DNA from: Burkholderiaceae bacterium
GTDB lineage: Bacteria > Pseudomonadota > Gammaproteobacteria > Burkholderiales > Burkholderiaceae
Length of the DNA: 64,000 bases
Assembly (NCBI GenBank): GCA_947462685.1
Contig: CANHPL010000001.1
Coordinates: 186,001 to 250,000 of the forward strand
Direction of reading: 5' to 3'
The notes below the pieces were generated by a model that saw only the letters and a list, made by a program, of their open reading frames with translations, did no database searches and had not been told where the DNA came from. How positions within the stretch are numbered: position 1 is the first letter of the stretch; every line of letters starts with the position of its first letter. A program made the position numbers and the translations under genes. Below, in pieces: positions 43,248 through 53,412 of this stretch.

Positions 43248-44147
43248 TTGTTTCGGAGTTCCCCGATCTTATTTAATCAAGGCGCACCTTTTGTAAAGTT
43301 GTTTTTTTCTTTATTGTTGGGTTCAGTGATTATCTTTGCAGATTACAAACTGCATGCTACTGAAAAAATAAGGCTGGTTGGAAATAATCTCCTCTTTCCA
43401 ATTCAACAATTACTATCCCAACCTGGTAAATTTTCTGATTTCTCTTTAGATTATTTTCAAACACGTTCTTCTTTAAAACAGAAGTTGGAGGAACAGTCTT
43501 CGCAGCTGGACTATCTCCGACTAATGGCAAATCAAGCAGAGACATTAGAATCTGAAAACGCACATCTACGAAAGTTGTTATCTCTTCAACAAAAATCAAA
43601 CGTAAAATCTTTGGCGGCTGAAGTAATTTTTAGTCCATTAAGTCCGAGCTCGCAAAGAATTATCATTAATCGAGGTAATGCTGACGGCCTTAAATCAGGA
43701 ATGCCTATTGCATCCGAAGCTGGAATAATGGGTCAAATTGTTAGAGTTTTTGAAAACTCTTCTGAAGTCGCACTTCTGGAGGATCGTGACTTTGTCATCC
43801 CCGTTCTAGTTGAGCGCAATGGCTTAAGAACGGTCCTGTTTGGTGTTGGTCGGGGGGAGCCTCTAGAATTACGTTATGTCAATAATCTTGCTGACTTAGA
43901 TGTCGGCGATCATTTAATTACTTCAGGTATTGATGGTACTTATCCTGCGGGGATTCCGGTCGCAATTATTAGTAAAATTGATCGATCGTCTGATAACTCT
44001 GGAGCAATTATTGCTTGCAAACCATTGGCCCAATTACATCATCATCGACATTTAATTGTCTTGCTATATCAACCAACTACAACCGCCCTTAGACCTGCAG
44101 AGTCTGAGACAGTAAAAAATAGATTACGTCAGAAAAAAGGAAATTAA
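43248..44147 (+). CDS. mreC: Rod shape-determining protein MreC
   Basis: Position after mreB; coiled coil then GLKSGMPIASEAGIMGQIVRVFENSSEVALLED. Confidence 0.95.
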   Translation: MFRSSPILFNQGAPFVKLFFSLLLGSVIIFADYKLHATEKIRLVGNNLLFPIQQLLSQPGKFSDFSLDYFQTRSSLKQKLEEQSSQLDYLRLMANQAETLESENAHLRKLLSLQQKSNVKSLAAEVIFSPLSPSSQRIIINRGNADGLKSGMPIASEAGIMGQIVRVFENSSEVALLEDRDFVIPVLVERNGLRTVLFGVGRGEPLELRYVNNLADLDVGDHLITSGIDGTYPAGIPVAIISKIDRSSDNSGAIIACKPLAQLHHHRHLIVLLYQPTTTALRPAESETVKNRLRQKKGN

Positions 44148-44647
44148 TGGCCTTTTCAATTTTCAAGCTTCGCTCGATGACAGGACCATTCTTAACTCTC
44201 CTAGGTGCGTTTATTTTGAATATGTTTCCATGGGGCAACTCCCCTTGGGTTCCTGATTTTCTACTCATTACTTTAGCGTTTTGGGTTTTACAAGCCCCAG
44301 AAAAGATTAATTTAATATCCGCATTTGTACTGGGTCTATTGATGGATATTCAAACATCTCAGTTTTTAGGTGTTCACGCCATCGTTTATGTAACGGCTAG
44401 TTTTGTCATTATTTATGAGCAGCGTCGTTTATTGAATGCGACTTTACTTGGTCAAACATTTATCATGCTAAAAGTATTTTTAATTGCTAATTTTGTATTT
44501 TTATTAATACTTTGGATCATTTGGCCGGGTAGGGAAATTTCTTTTGCCTTTATCATCATACCAAGCGTCATTGAAACTTGTTTATGGCCTATCTTTAAGA
44601 AGGTTTTATCAAATCGTGCATCTTTTATCAATCATCATCAAACTTGA
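44147..44647 (+). CDS. mreD: Rod shape-determining protein MreD
   Basis: 166 aa multi-TM protein in mreBCD order. Confidence 0.92.
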   Translation: MAFSIFKLRSMTGPFLTLLGAFILNMFPWGNSPWVPDFLLITLAFWVLQAPEKINLISAFVLGLLMDIQTSQFLGVHAIVYVTASFVIIYEQRRLLNATLLGQTFIMLKVFLIANFVFLLILWIIWPGREISFAFIIIPSVIETCLWPIFKKVLSNRASFINHHQT

Positions 44648-44658
44648 TGAGGTAATGC

Positions 44659-46575
44659 ATGGCTCAGCAAAACGACTCTTATTCATCTTTAGAAACCTTT
44701 CAAAGTCGCATTCAAATCGCCCTATGGTTTGTAATGATTTGTTTATTGGTTTTGTTTTTTCGCTTCTTTTGGTTACAAGTCGTTAAACATACGAAATATT
44801 CAACTGCATCGGAAAGTAACCGCATAGCAATTATCACAACGCCAGCACAACGAGGTCTTATTATCGATCGTAATGGAATTGTTATTGCAAGAAATTTTCC
44901 ATCTTACTCTCTAGAAATTACTCCGGCAGGTCTCAATCAACCAATTGAGGAATTAGTCACTTCACTAAATGCCGTTCTTAAAATATCGAATAAAGATCGA
45001 CAAAATTTTTATCGATCGCTCCAAGGAGCCAAAAAAACTGAAAGTATTGCCATTCGCAACTTCTTAAATGATGAAGAGGTGGCAAGATTTATGTCTCGAA
45101 GATATGCATTTCCGGGAGTTGAAGTTCAAGTTCGCTATTTTCGTGAATACCCCTATGAAGAATTGGGCGCCCATCTCATCGGATATACAGGAAGAGTTTC
45201 TCAAAAAGATCGTGAAAAACTTCTCGCCGAACTTGAAGAAACTTCTGATGAGACCAGCAGTGATGAATTACGCCCCATGAAAATAAAGGGTATTCAACAA
45301 GTAGGAAAAATTGGTCTAGAACAAAGTTATGAAAAAGAATTAAGGGGCACTCTTGGTTATAGTCAAGTTGAAATCACAGCTGGGGGACGGGTAGTTCGTA
45401 ACCTTTCTTCTACCGCGCCAACAGCTGGCTCTAATTTGTCTCTTGCGGTAGATATTAAATTACAGTACCTCATGGAGCATCTCTATGACAAAAAAAGGGG
45501 CGCTGCTGTTGTCATAGAGGTAAGTACCGGGGATGTCCTAGCATTTGTTTCAATGCCCACATATAATCCAAACGCCTTTATTGATGGTATAGATGCTGAC
45601 TTATGGAAAAAATTAAATAGCTCTCCAGAAAAGCCTTTATTTAATCGTCCATTACGTGGAACCTATCCGCCTGGCTCAACGTTTAAGCCTTTTATGGCTT
45701 TAGCTGCTTTAGAAGGAAAATTCAGAACGCCAGAACAAGGCATTAGTGATCCGGGGTTTTTTAAATTTGGCACAACCACCTTTAGAGACGATGCTGTCAA
45801 TGGTCATGGGTTTGTCAATATGCGTCAATCTATCGCTGTATCTTGTGACACGTATTACTATATTTTGGCTCGAGATATGGGTATAAATGCCATCAGCTCT
45901 TTTATGAAAGATTTTGGTTTTGGTCAATTATCAGGCATTGATATCAATGGGGAGGTAAGGGGAATACTACCTTCTAAAGAATGGAAAAAAGCATATTATT
46001 CTGACCCATTAAAGCAAGCGTGGGGTGAGGGTGACACGATTTCTATTGGAATTGGACAGGGCTACAATAGCTATACCATCTTACAACTTGCGCAAGCTAC
46101 TGCCATTCTTGCTAATCAAGGTGTAGTCATGAGGCCTCATTTAGTCAAAATGATTGAAGACCCCATCACACACCAAAAAACTCTGACAGTTCCCTCAGAA
46201 ACGACTAAATTAAATATCAAAAAAGAAAATTTAGCTGTTATTACTGAAGGAATGCTAGCGGTGAATCGAACAGGTACTGCCAGGGTTCCATTTGGCGGTG
46301 TGCGATATTCAGTTGCTGGAAAAACTGGTACATCACAGGTTTTTAGCCTTGGTGGTAAACAATACAACGCAAGTGCTATTTCTGAATTTAAAAGAGATCA
46401 CGCCCTTTATATTGCCTTCGCTCCAACAGATAAACCTAAATATGCGCTTGCTTTAGTGGTTGAAAATGCTGGGTTTGGCGCCACAGCTGCAGCACCAATC
46501 GCTAGACAAACGCTTGATTATTTAATGCTAAACACTTGGCCACAAGGAGTTCCTCCATGGAAAACCGCTCCGTAA
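44659..46575 (+). CDS. mrdA: Penicillin-binding protein 2
   Basis: RNFPSYSLEITP; RPLRGTYPPGSTFKPFMALAALE; GKTGTSQV. Confidence 0.97.
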   Translation: MAQQNDSYSSLETFQSRIQIALWFVMICLLVLFFRFFWLQVVKHTKYSTASESNRIAIITTPAQRGLIIDRNGIVIARNFPSYSLEITPAGLNQPIEELVTSLNAVLKISNKDRQNFYRSLQGAKKTESIAIRNFLNDEEVARFMSRRYAFPGVEVQVRYFREYPYEELGAHLIGYTGRVSQKDREKLLAELEETSDETSSDELRPMKIKGIQQVGKIGLEQSYEKELRGTLGYSQVEITAGGRVVRNLSSTAPTAGSNLSLAVDIKLQYLMEHLYDKKRGAAVVIEVSTGDVLAFVSMPTYNPNAFIDGIDADLWKKLNSSPEKPLFNRPLRGTYPPGSTFKPFMALAALEGKFRTPEQGISDPGFFKFGTTTFRDDAVNGHGFVNMRQSIAVSCDTYYYILARDMGINAISSFMKDFGFGQLSGIDINGEVRGILPSKEWKKAYYSDPLKQAWGEGDTISIGIGQGYNSYTILQLAQATAILANQGVVMRPHLVKMIEDPITHQKTLTVPSETTKLNIKKENLAVITEGMLAVNRTGTARVPFGGVRYSVAGKTGTSQVFSLGGKQYNASAISEFKRDHALYIAFAPTDKPKYALALVVENAGFGATAAAPIARQTLDYLMLNTWPQGVPPWKTAP

Positions 46576-47699
46576 TAAAACGTCTGAGTTTCCTTTGGCA
46601 AGGATTAGATCCCAGCCTTGCTATTATTTTGTTATGTTTGGTCGTGGTTGGTAACATCACATTTTTATCAGCAAGTTCTGGAACTGTTGTGGGCTGGGTT
46701 GAGCAGTCTAGAAACTTATTCACTGCTTTCATCATTATGTGGGTTACCTCTCGAATACCAATTAAGTGGTTAGAAAAAATGTCGCTTTGGGTTTATCTCA
46801 TTGGCGTTACTCTTTTAGTAGCTGTAGCAATATTTGGGATAATCAAAAAAGGTGCCCGTCGTTGGCTCAACATCGGTATTGTGATTCAACCATCGGAAAT
46901 TATGAAAATTGCGATGCCCATGATGCTAGCTTGGTATTTCCATAAAAAAGATGGCATAGTCCAACTGAAGGATTTCTTCATTGCCTTTTGTTTATTGTTA
47001 CTCCCAATTTTTCTTATTGCAAGACAGCCAGATTTAGGGACCGCCATTTTGGTGTTTGCTGCTGGATTTTATGTAATCTTATTTGCGGGGTTGCCATGGA
47101 AATTTGTACTTCCTTTCGCAGTTGTTGCTCTCTTGGGAATTGTTTTGATTATAATTTTTGGTGATACCCTTTGTACGAAAGGAGTCACATGGCCTTTATT
47201 AAAAAGCTACCAGCAACACCGTGTTTGTACCTTACTTGACCCTACCTCAGATCCATTGGGTAAAGGCTTTCACACACTTCAATCCATGATTGCCATTGGC
47301 TCTGGGGGGCTTTTCGGTAAAGGGTGGATGAAAGGAACTCAAACGCACTTGGAGTTCATCCCAGAAAAACACACAGACTTTATCTTTGCTGTTTACTCTG
47401 AAGAGTTTGGTCTTTTTGGAAACTTAATGCTGATTATTTTATTTTTTCTTTTAATACAAAGGGGTTTGCAAATCGCATCCGCAGCACCTAATTTATATTC
47501 TCGATTACTAGGGGGCTCAGTAACCCTTATTTTCTTTACTTATGCATTTGTCAATATGTCGATGGTTAGCGGTCTTTTACCTGTGGTTGGGGTGCCTTTG
47601 CCCTTTATTAGCTATGGGGGTACTGCACTCACGACTTTAGGATTTGGTGTTGGTCTCTTAATGAGTATTAATCGAGGAAGACGATTAATACAAACTTAA
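46557..47699 (+). CDS. rodA: Rod shape-determining protein RodA
   Basis: GARRWLNIGIVIQPSEIMKIAMPMMLAWYF; GKGWMKGTQTHLEFIPEKHTDFIFAVYSEEFG; start at MENRSVIK. Confidence 0.96.
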   Translation: MENRSVIKRLSFLWQGLDPSLAIILLCLVVVGNITFLSASSGTVVGWVEQSRNLFTAFIIMWVTSRIPIKWLEKMSLWVYLIGVTLLVAVAIFGIIKKGARRWLNIGIVIQPSEIMKIAMPMMLAWYFHKKDGIVQLKDFFIAFCLLLLPIFLIARQPDLGTAILVFAAGFYVILFAGLPWKFVLPFAVVALLGIVLIIIFGDTLCTKGVTWPLLKSYQQHRVCTLLDPTSDPLGKGFHTLQSMIAIGSGGLFGKGWMKGTQTHLEFIPEKHTDFIFAVYSEEFGLFGNLMLIILFFLLIQRGLQIASAAPNLYSRLLGGSVTLIFFTYAFVNMSMVSGLLPVVGVPLPFISYGGTALTTLGFGVGLLMSINRGRRLIQT

Positions 47700-47704
47700 T
47701 GTGT

Positions 47705-47736
47705 AAAAAAAAGCCCATTTTTCATTGGGCTTTTTT
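47705..47736. terminator. Bidirectional rho-independent terminator between rodA and hup
   Basis: AAAAAAGCCCA-TTTTTCAT-TGGGCTTTTTT. Confidence 0.9.
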
Positions 47737-47753
47737 ACTAAATGCTTTAAGAA

Positions 47754-48038
47754 TTACTTCTTACGCTTGTTTACGCTATCTTTAAATGCTTTACCAGCAG
47801 AAAATTTAACGGTTTTTGATGCTGCAATTTTGATTGCTTCACCAGTCTTCGGATTACGGCCAACACGAGCGGCACGCTTTCCTGAACTAAATGTACCAAA
47901 ACCGATTAACTGAACGTTATCGCCTTTAGTAACAGCTTTTTTAATTGTATCTAATGCAGCATTTAATGCGTGCTCTGCTTTGGCTTTAGATAATTCTGAT
48001 TCGTCAGCAATAGCTGCAACGAGTTCTGCTTTATTCAA
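47754..48038 (-). CDS. hup: HU family DNA-binding protein
   Basis: [67 protein letters not shown]. Confidence 0.97.
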   Translation of the reverse strand: MNKAELVAAIADESELSKAKAEHALNAALDTIKKAVTKGDNVQLIGFGTFSSGKRAARVGRNPKTGEAIKIAASKTVKFSAGKAFKDSVNKRKK

Positions 48039-48232
48039 ATTATGCTCCTTGAAATGAAATGACTAAAAATATAAACTTATAAAATAAGCGCAAATTAAAC
48101 GCACTTCCATTTTAACCATACTTCATGGGCTTGTGAAACCTTTTATTTAAGGAAAACCCTTATTTTTATTAGCTCTGTAGTTTTTATATGCTTTTAAGGC
48201 TTATTTCATAGACATTTTTATAATGAATATGC

Positions 48233-48263
48233 AAAAAAAATATCACCCAAGTGATATTTTTTT
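48233..48263. terminator. Rho-independent terminator
   Basis: AAAAAAAATATCAC-CCAA-GTGATATTTTTTT. Confidence 0.8.
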
Positions 48264-48294
48264 CTTACGATTTATTTAGTTCCCTTCACTGCGC

Positions 48295-48678
48295 CTACTG
48301 CAATATCCCCTCTCGAATATCTGGAGCTCCCTTAATTTTGTTTACAAAATACTCTGTCTCTGCAAAACAATTAGTTGGAATACCCACATGTTGATTGTAT
48401 TCAATTTCCACTCGTTTCCCAATATTGGAAGAAACCATTTTTGCTAGCTCATCATCTCTAACAGAAAAGGAGAATTTCTCTTGATTACCCAACATGCTCC
48501 CAGTAACCAACTCTCCTTCCCAGGTTTTACAAACCCATCCACGCTTAGAGAATTTTTGTAAAAACCCGGCTCGACTTCCTGTTGAATAGGAATAGGATAA
48601 GGTAAGCCATGTGTATAGAACAAACAGAATGATAAGAATAAAAAATACTAATAATAATTTCCTTAAAAAACTAGCCAT
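48295..48678 (-). CDS. Hypothetical single-TM protein
   Basis: N-terminal TM helix; GWVCKTWEGEL segment. Confidence 0.7.
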   Translation of the reverse strand: MASFLRKLLLVFFILIILFVLYTWLTLSYSYSTGSRAGFLQKFSKRGWVCKTWEGELVTGSMLGNQEKFSFSVRDDELAKMVSSNIGKRVEIEYNQHVGIPTNCFAETEYFVNKIKGAPDIREGILQ

Positions 48679-48767
48679 TGTTTTCTCCTTTGAGTGACTT
48701 CACTATACCAAGATTATTTTAAAGTTTGTTTTAGCTCTTTTCTATTAAATCCCACTATCATTGAGTC

Positions 48768-49244
48768 ATGTCAAAAAATTCTTATCTATTTCTTTTTGTC
48801 GCATGTTCATGCTTGCTTAGTTTTGCTTTATATATTCAGCATCTTGGCTGGCTTGGGGTTCTCTATCCGCCTTGTCCACTATGTATATTACAAAGAATTG
48901 CTTTTTTGCTGATCGCTGTGATGTGTCTGATGGCGTTTTGTTTTGAAAAAACCAAAAAAATATTTTATTATTTAGCTCTATTAGCTTGCCTTTTAGGCTT
49001 GGTCATCGCATTACGTCATCAATGGGTGATTGCCCATCCAGAATCCTCCTGTGGACTTGATCCTTTAGAGGTGTTTATCAATCAATTTAGCTTCGTGCAA
49101 GCAATTCCGTTTTTCTTCAAAGCGGATGGTTTTTGTAGCATGCCGCTTCCGCCCATACTTTTTCTTTCTGTACCGAGTTGGTCATTATTGTTTTTTTGTA
49201 TATTCTTTATTCTCCTTATCAAAAATTTCCGATTGAAAAATTAA
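48768..49244 (+). CDS. dsbB: Disulfide bond formation protein DsbB
   Basis: Four TM helices, PPCPLCILQRIAF CxxC, and periplasmic Cys pair. Confidence 0.9.
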   Translation: MSKNSYLFLFVACSCLLSFALYIQHLGWLGVLYPPCPLCILQRIAFLLIAVMCLMAFCFEKTKKIFYYLALLACLLGLVIALRHQWVIAHPESSCGLDPLEVFINQFSFVQAIPFFFKADGFCSMPLPPILFLSVPSWSLLFFCIFFILLIKNFRLKN

Positions 49245-49253
49245 GGCTTATCT

Positions 49254-49835
49254 ATGAGTTTGGAAGCATTGATGGTTAGCACGGCCGTTGTCACTCTCGC
49301 AGAAATGGGGGATAAAACACAATTGCTTGCCTTTCTTCTTGCTGCGCGTTTCAAAAAACCTTTGCCTATCATTGCTGGAATTTTAATAGCCACCATACTG
49401 AACCACGGCCTTGCTGGAGCCCTTGGGGCTTGGATAACTTCTATAATAAGCACCGAACTACTGCGTTGGATTCTTGGTTTTTCATTCCTGGGAATGTCTA
49501 TTTGGACCTTAATTCCGGACAAAATAGATGAAACAGAACAACTATCTATAGCTTCTTATGGAGTATTTCTAACCACCTTAATTGCTTTTTTTCTAGCGGA
49601 GATGGGTGATAAAACACAAATCGCAACCGTTGCATTAGCAGCTAATTACCAGGTGCCATTTACAGTGGTTGTTGGCACAACTTTGGGTATGCTATTTGCT
49701 GATGTACCTGCAGTTTTTTTAGGTAATTCATTTGCTAAACACTTACCTTTACGGCTGATTCGCATGGTTGCAGCAGGTATTTTTGCAATCTTAGGTGCTT
49801 TGATTTTATTCAAAGTAGATCAATTCATTACTTAA
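49254..49835 (+). CDS. TMEM165/GDT1 family cation transporter
   Basis: Duplicated LAEMGDKTQL / LAEMGDKTQI motifs. Confidence 0.93.
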   Translation: MSLEALMVSTAVVTLAEMGDKTQLLAFLLAARFKKPLPIIAGILIATILNHGLAGALGAWITSIISTELLRWILGFSFLGMSIWTLIPDKIDETEQLSIASYGVFLTTLIAFFLAEMGDKTQIATVALAANYQVPFTVVVGTTLGMLFADVPAVFLGNSFAKHLPLRLIRMVAAGIFAILGALILFKVDQFIT

Positions 49836-50307
49836 TCTGCATCGATTGCTTTGAGTGCGGTTTCATTCTTACAGAGTAAGAGGCAATAAAAACCTCCCCC
49901 AATAAGCACATTAATGCCAGGATAAAACAACTAATTCCTCCAATGAAGGTATATAAAACATAATCTGAGATACTCATTTTTCCAGCTATTGTTTCTGCAA
50001 AAAACAACTCTAATATCGTCAAACCTATTTGGATAGCGCATAAGACGAGTAAAGCCATCGAGACATTAACTAAATGAGCTCTCTTCGAGAGATAGTGGAG
50101 CTCCTCGTCATGAAAGCGCTTTAACACCTGCTGATGGTCAGGGTCTTTTTCACTCATAATGTCAAATTGCAAAGCCCTTGACCGATCAATGACTCTAGCA
50201 ATCCGCTGGGTCAACGCGCCAATCATTCCCGCAACGGCCGTCAATAAAAATACCGGTGCAACTGAAAGTTGAATACTCTCACTCAAAAAATTAGGGTTAA
50301 AAGCCAT
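49828..50307 (-). CDS. DUF2721 family membrane protein
   Basis: IQLSVAPVFLLTAVAGMIGALTQRIARVIDRSR. Confidence 0.85.
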   Translation of the reverse strand: MAFNPNFLSESIQLSVAPVFLLTAVAGMIGALTQRIARVIDRSRALQFDIMSEKDPDHQQVLKRFHDEELHYLSKRAHLVNVSMALLVLCAIQIGLTILELFFAETIAGKMSISDYVLYTFIGGISCFILALMCLLGEVFIASYSVRMKPHSKQSMQIK

Positions 50308-50404
50308 AAGGTTGATTCCAAAATAAGCTGTTATTCATGATACACCCTAAATTTGGGGCAAAAAATCTCTCATCACTTGAAGAGGGGATCTCTATTCGTG
50401 CTAA

Positions 50405-50560
50405 TTAATATATTAAATTTGTAAATATTTTTTCGCTATTTTCAGCCAATGTATACATCACTTGTTTGATTAACCAAACATTTATAGTTGCAGCTTCATT
50501 TGTCTCACGCTTATAACCTAATTCTTTAGGCAACTCGACACGATGTAAATGGTTGCTTTC
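50405..50560 (-). pseudogene. Possible degraded gene fragment in a long intergenic region
   Basis: 52-codon minus-strand frame ESNHLHRVELPKELGYKRETNEAATINVWLIKQVMYTLAENSEKIFTNLIY* with protein-like composition, no start codon. Confidence 0.3.
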
Positions 50561-50626
50561 TCATCTTAATAATGCCAAATGATTGGTTATGACTTCAAGT
50601 TAATTTATGCCTGAATTTATGAGAAA

Positions 50627-50657
50627 TTGATATTCAATCGAGTGGACGGACTATAAT
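50627..50657 (+). promoter_or_regulatory. Candidate sigma70 promoter for prfC
   Basis: TTGATA-19 nt-TATAAT. Confidence 0.45.
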
Positions 50658-50688
50658 CATTTTTTATAGTTTTGCTGACAATATTTCA

Positions 50689-52344
50689 ATGTGTCAGTTT
50701 TGTTTGATTGATATGACCAATTCTCCCCCAATCCAAATCATTGCCAAAGAAGTATCTCGCAGAAGAAGTTTTGCGATCATTTCACACCCGGATGCAGGTA
50801 AAACGACCTTAACAGAAAAACTTCTTTTATACGCTGGAGCAATACAGATTGCTGGAAGTGTAAAAGCAAGAAAAGCATCTCGGCACGCAACTTCTGATTG
50901 GATGGAAATTGAAAAACAACGAGGAATTTCCGTTGCAAGTTCTGTGATGCAAATGGAATATCGCGACTGTATCATTAATCTTTTAGATACCCCTGGTCAC
51001 CAAGATTTTTCAGAAGATACCTATCGCGTATTAACTGCAGTTGATTCTGCACTCATGGTAATTGATGCTGCGAATGGCGTTGAATCTCAAACTCGAAGAT
51101 TAATTGATGTTTGTCGCGCTAGAAACACTCCTCTTATTACATTTATTAATAAACTAGATCGTGAGGTCAAGCGGCCTCTAGATTTGATGGATGAAATTGA
51201 GGAAGCCCTTGGCATGGCAGTTGTTCCTATGACTTGGCCCGTTGGTATGGGTAAATCTTTTGCTGGAGTGATTGATATCAGTCAAGAGGCTATGCGAATG
51301 TTTAAAGCTGGTGAAGATCGTGTGGATATAAATACTGATAAAAGTATCAGTATTCATGACCCTGCCTTGGCCTCACAATTAGGTGAATCTTTATCCACCG
51401 CCTTGTCTGAAGTTGAACTGGTACAAGGCGCTATGCCAAGCTTTAATTTAGAGGAGTTTTTGGCAGGGAAACAATCCCCCGTATTTTTTGGCTCCGCAAT
51501 TAATAATTTTGGTGTCCAAGAAATTTTAAATACGCTTGTCGAACTAGCTCCCGCTCCGAAATCAAGGCTAACGATTCAACGTGAAGTATTGCCATCAGAA
51601 AAAAACTTCTCTGCAGTCGTTTTTAAAATTCAAGCAAATATGGATCCTGCACATCGAGATCGTGTAGCCTTTTTAAGGATTTGCTCAGGATATTTTGAGC
51701 GAGGTATGCGTTTAAAGATTTCGCGTAATGGCAAAGAAATAAGAACTAATAATGCACTTTCATTTCTATCGCAACGACGAGACATTTTAGATGAGGCTTT
51801 TCCAGGAGATATTATTGGTTTGCCAAATCATGGTTTGTTACAGCTTGGCGATACCCTTACTGAAGGGGAAAAATTACAATTTACGGGACTACCTTTCTTT
51901 GCCCCAGAAATTTTTAAATTAGTTGAAACGGCAGACCCATTACGCACAAAACAATTAAGAGAAGGCTTAATGCAACTGGGGGAAGAGGGTGCAATTCAAG
52001 TATTTAAGCCATTAGTTGGAACACAGATGCTTTTAGGCGCGTTTGGTCAACTGCAATTTGAAGTTGTCGCCCATCGCCTCAAGAGTGAATACAACGCCGA
52101 AGTTAGATTATTACCTGCTAGATACTCTTTATCCCGGTGGATTAGTTGTAAAGACCCAATCACATTGAAAAAATTTATACAGGAGAACTCGCATCGTATA
52201 AGTGAAGATGTTGTTGGGGCTCCCGTATTTTTAGCTTCTCATAAGTCTGAACTAGAAGTTGCCCAACAGCTTTGGAAAGATATTGAGTTTCATGCGCTAC
52301 GCGAGCATGCTGGTCTCGTATTCCAAAAAGACTTTTCTCAATAA
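50689..52344 (+). CDS. prfC: Peptide chain release factor 3
   Basis: RRSFAIISHPDAGKTTLTEKLLLYAGAIQIAGSVKARKASRHATSDWMEIEKQRGISVASSVMQ; true start may be 50713. Confidence 0.97.
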   Translation: MCQFCLIDMTNSPPIQIIAKEVSRRRSFAIISHPDAGKTTLTEKLLLYAGAIQIAGSVKARKASRHATSDWMEIEKQRGISVASSVMQMEYRDCIINLLDTPGHQDFSEDTYRVLTAVDSALMVIDAANGVESQTRRLIDVCRARNTPLITFINKLDREVKRPLDLMDEIEEALGMAVVPMTWPVGMGKSFAGVIDISQEAMRMFKAGEDRVDINTDKSISIHDPALASQLGESLSTALSEVELVQGAMPSFNLEEFLAGKQSPVFFGSAINNFGVQEILNTLVELAPAPKSRLTIQREVLPSEKNFSAVVFKIQANMDPAHRDRVAFLRICSGYFERGMRLKISRNGKEIRTNNALSFLSQRRDILDEAFPGDIIGLPNHGLLQLGDTLTEGEKLQFTGLPFFAPEIFKLVETADPLRTKQLREGLMQLGEEGAIQVFKPLVGTQMLLGAFGQLQFEVVAHRLKSEYNAEVRLLPARYSLSRWISCKDPITLKKFIQENSHRISEDVVGAPVFLASHKSELEVAQQLWKDIEFHALREHAGLVFQKDFSQ

Positions 52345-53334
52345 TTATTGTGGCTCAATGTTGGCAGTTTTTACAACTTCACTCCATTTGATTGACTCCG
52401 ATTTGATTAAAGCAGCAAATTCTTCTGGAGTACCTCCACCTACTTCATTGCCTTGCTGCAACATAAAGTCACGCAGTTGTGGGTCTTTCAAGATTTGATT
52501 GACTGCTAAATTCAGCTTATCAATAATTGCTTTAGGTGTTCCTTTTGGAGCAATCAACCCTTGCCAATTATTAACTACAATTTGCGGAAATCCTAACTCA
52601 GTAAAACTTGGTACATCCTTTAATAAAGGTGATCGTGTTTTGCTGGTGATTGCGATTGGTCTTAGCTTTCCAGCCTTAATACTTGGCATAGCAGAATACA
52701 TTTGATCAAACATCATATTGACACTACCGCCCATTAAATCAGTTAAACCTGCTGCGCCACTTTTGTAAGGTACATGTATCATTTCAATATTGGCACTTTG
52801 TTCAAATAGTTCAGCTGATAGTTGATGACTTCCACCAATTCCTCCAGAAGCAAATGTTAATTTACCGGGCTTGGCCTTTGCATCTTTAATCACATCATTA
52901 ATTGAATAGTAGGAAGAATTAGGCTGAACGACCAATACCAAAGGGCCTCTTTCAACTAGGATAATTGGCACCAAATCTTTTTCAGGATCATAGCGTAAAC
53001 TTTTAAATAAAGCCTTATTTACAGCTAGTGGCGCAAAGTTGCCCATACCAATCGTATATCCATCTGGCGCTGCCTTAGCAATATACTCTGTGCCAATATT
53101 TCCACCAGCTCCAGCTTTATTTTCAATAATAACTGGGGTTTTTAGCAGCGTACTCAGTTGAAGCCCGATTTGGCGACTTCTTGAGTCTGCTCCACCACCA
53201 GCGCCATAGGGGACAATAAATGTAATCGGCTTTGTCGGATATTCACTTTGGGAAAATACTTTGGATGAAAAACAACCCAGCAAAATTGGCACAATCAGTA
53301 AAAATCTTCTCATTTTTCCATAATGCATAGTCAT
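52345..53334 (-). CDS. Bug/TctC family tripartite tricarboxylate transporter substrate-binding protein
   Basis: SEYPTKPITFIVPYGAGGGADSRSR; APDGYTIGMG. Confidence 0.93.
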   Translation of the reverse strand: MTMHYGKMRRFLLIVPILLGCFSSKVFSQSEYPTKPITFIVPYGAGGGADSRSRQIGLQLSTLLKTPVIIENKAGAGGNIGTEYIAKAAPDGYTIGMGNFAPLAVNKALFKSLRYDPEKDLVPIILVERGPLVLVVQPNSSYYSINDVIKDAKAKPGKLTFASGGIGGSHQLSAELFEQSANIEMIHVPYKSGAAGLTDLMGGSVNMMFDQMYSAMPSIKAGKLRPIAITSKTRSPLLKDVPSFTELGFPQIVVNNWQGLIAPKGTPKAIIDKLNLAVNQILKDPQLRDFMLQQGNEVGGGTPEEFAALIKSESIKWSEVVKTANIEPQ

Positions 53335-53412
53335 TCATCTCCTGTTAAGATTGTCTTTGCTCTAGTATATTTTAAATATTAAAAATTCTCTACTTATAAG
53401 CGACTACTCTAT

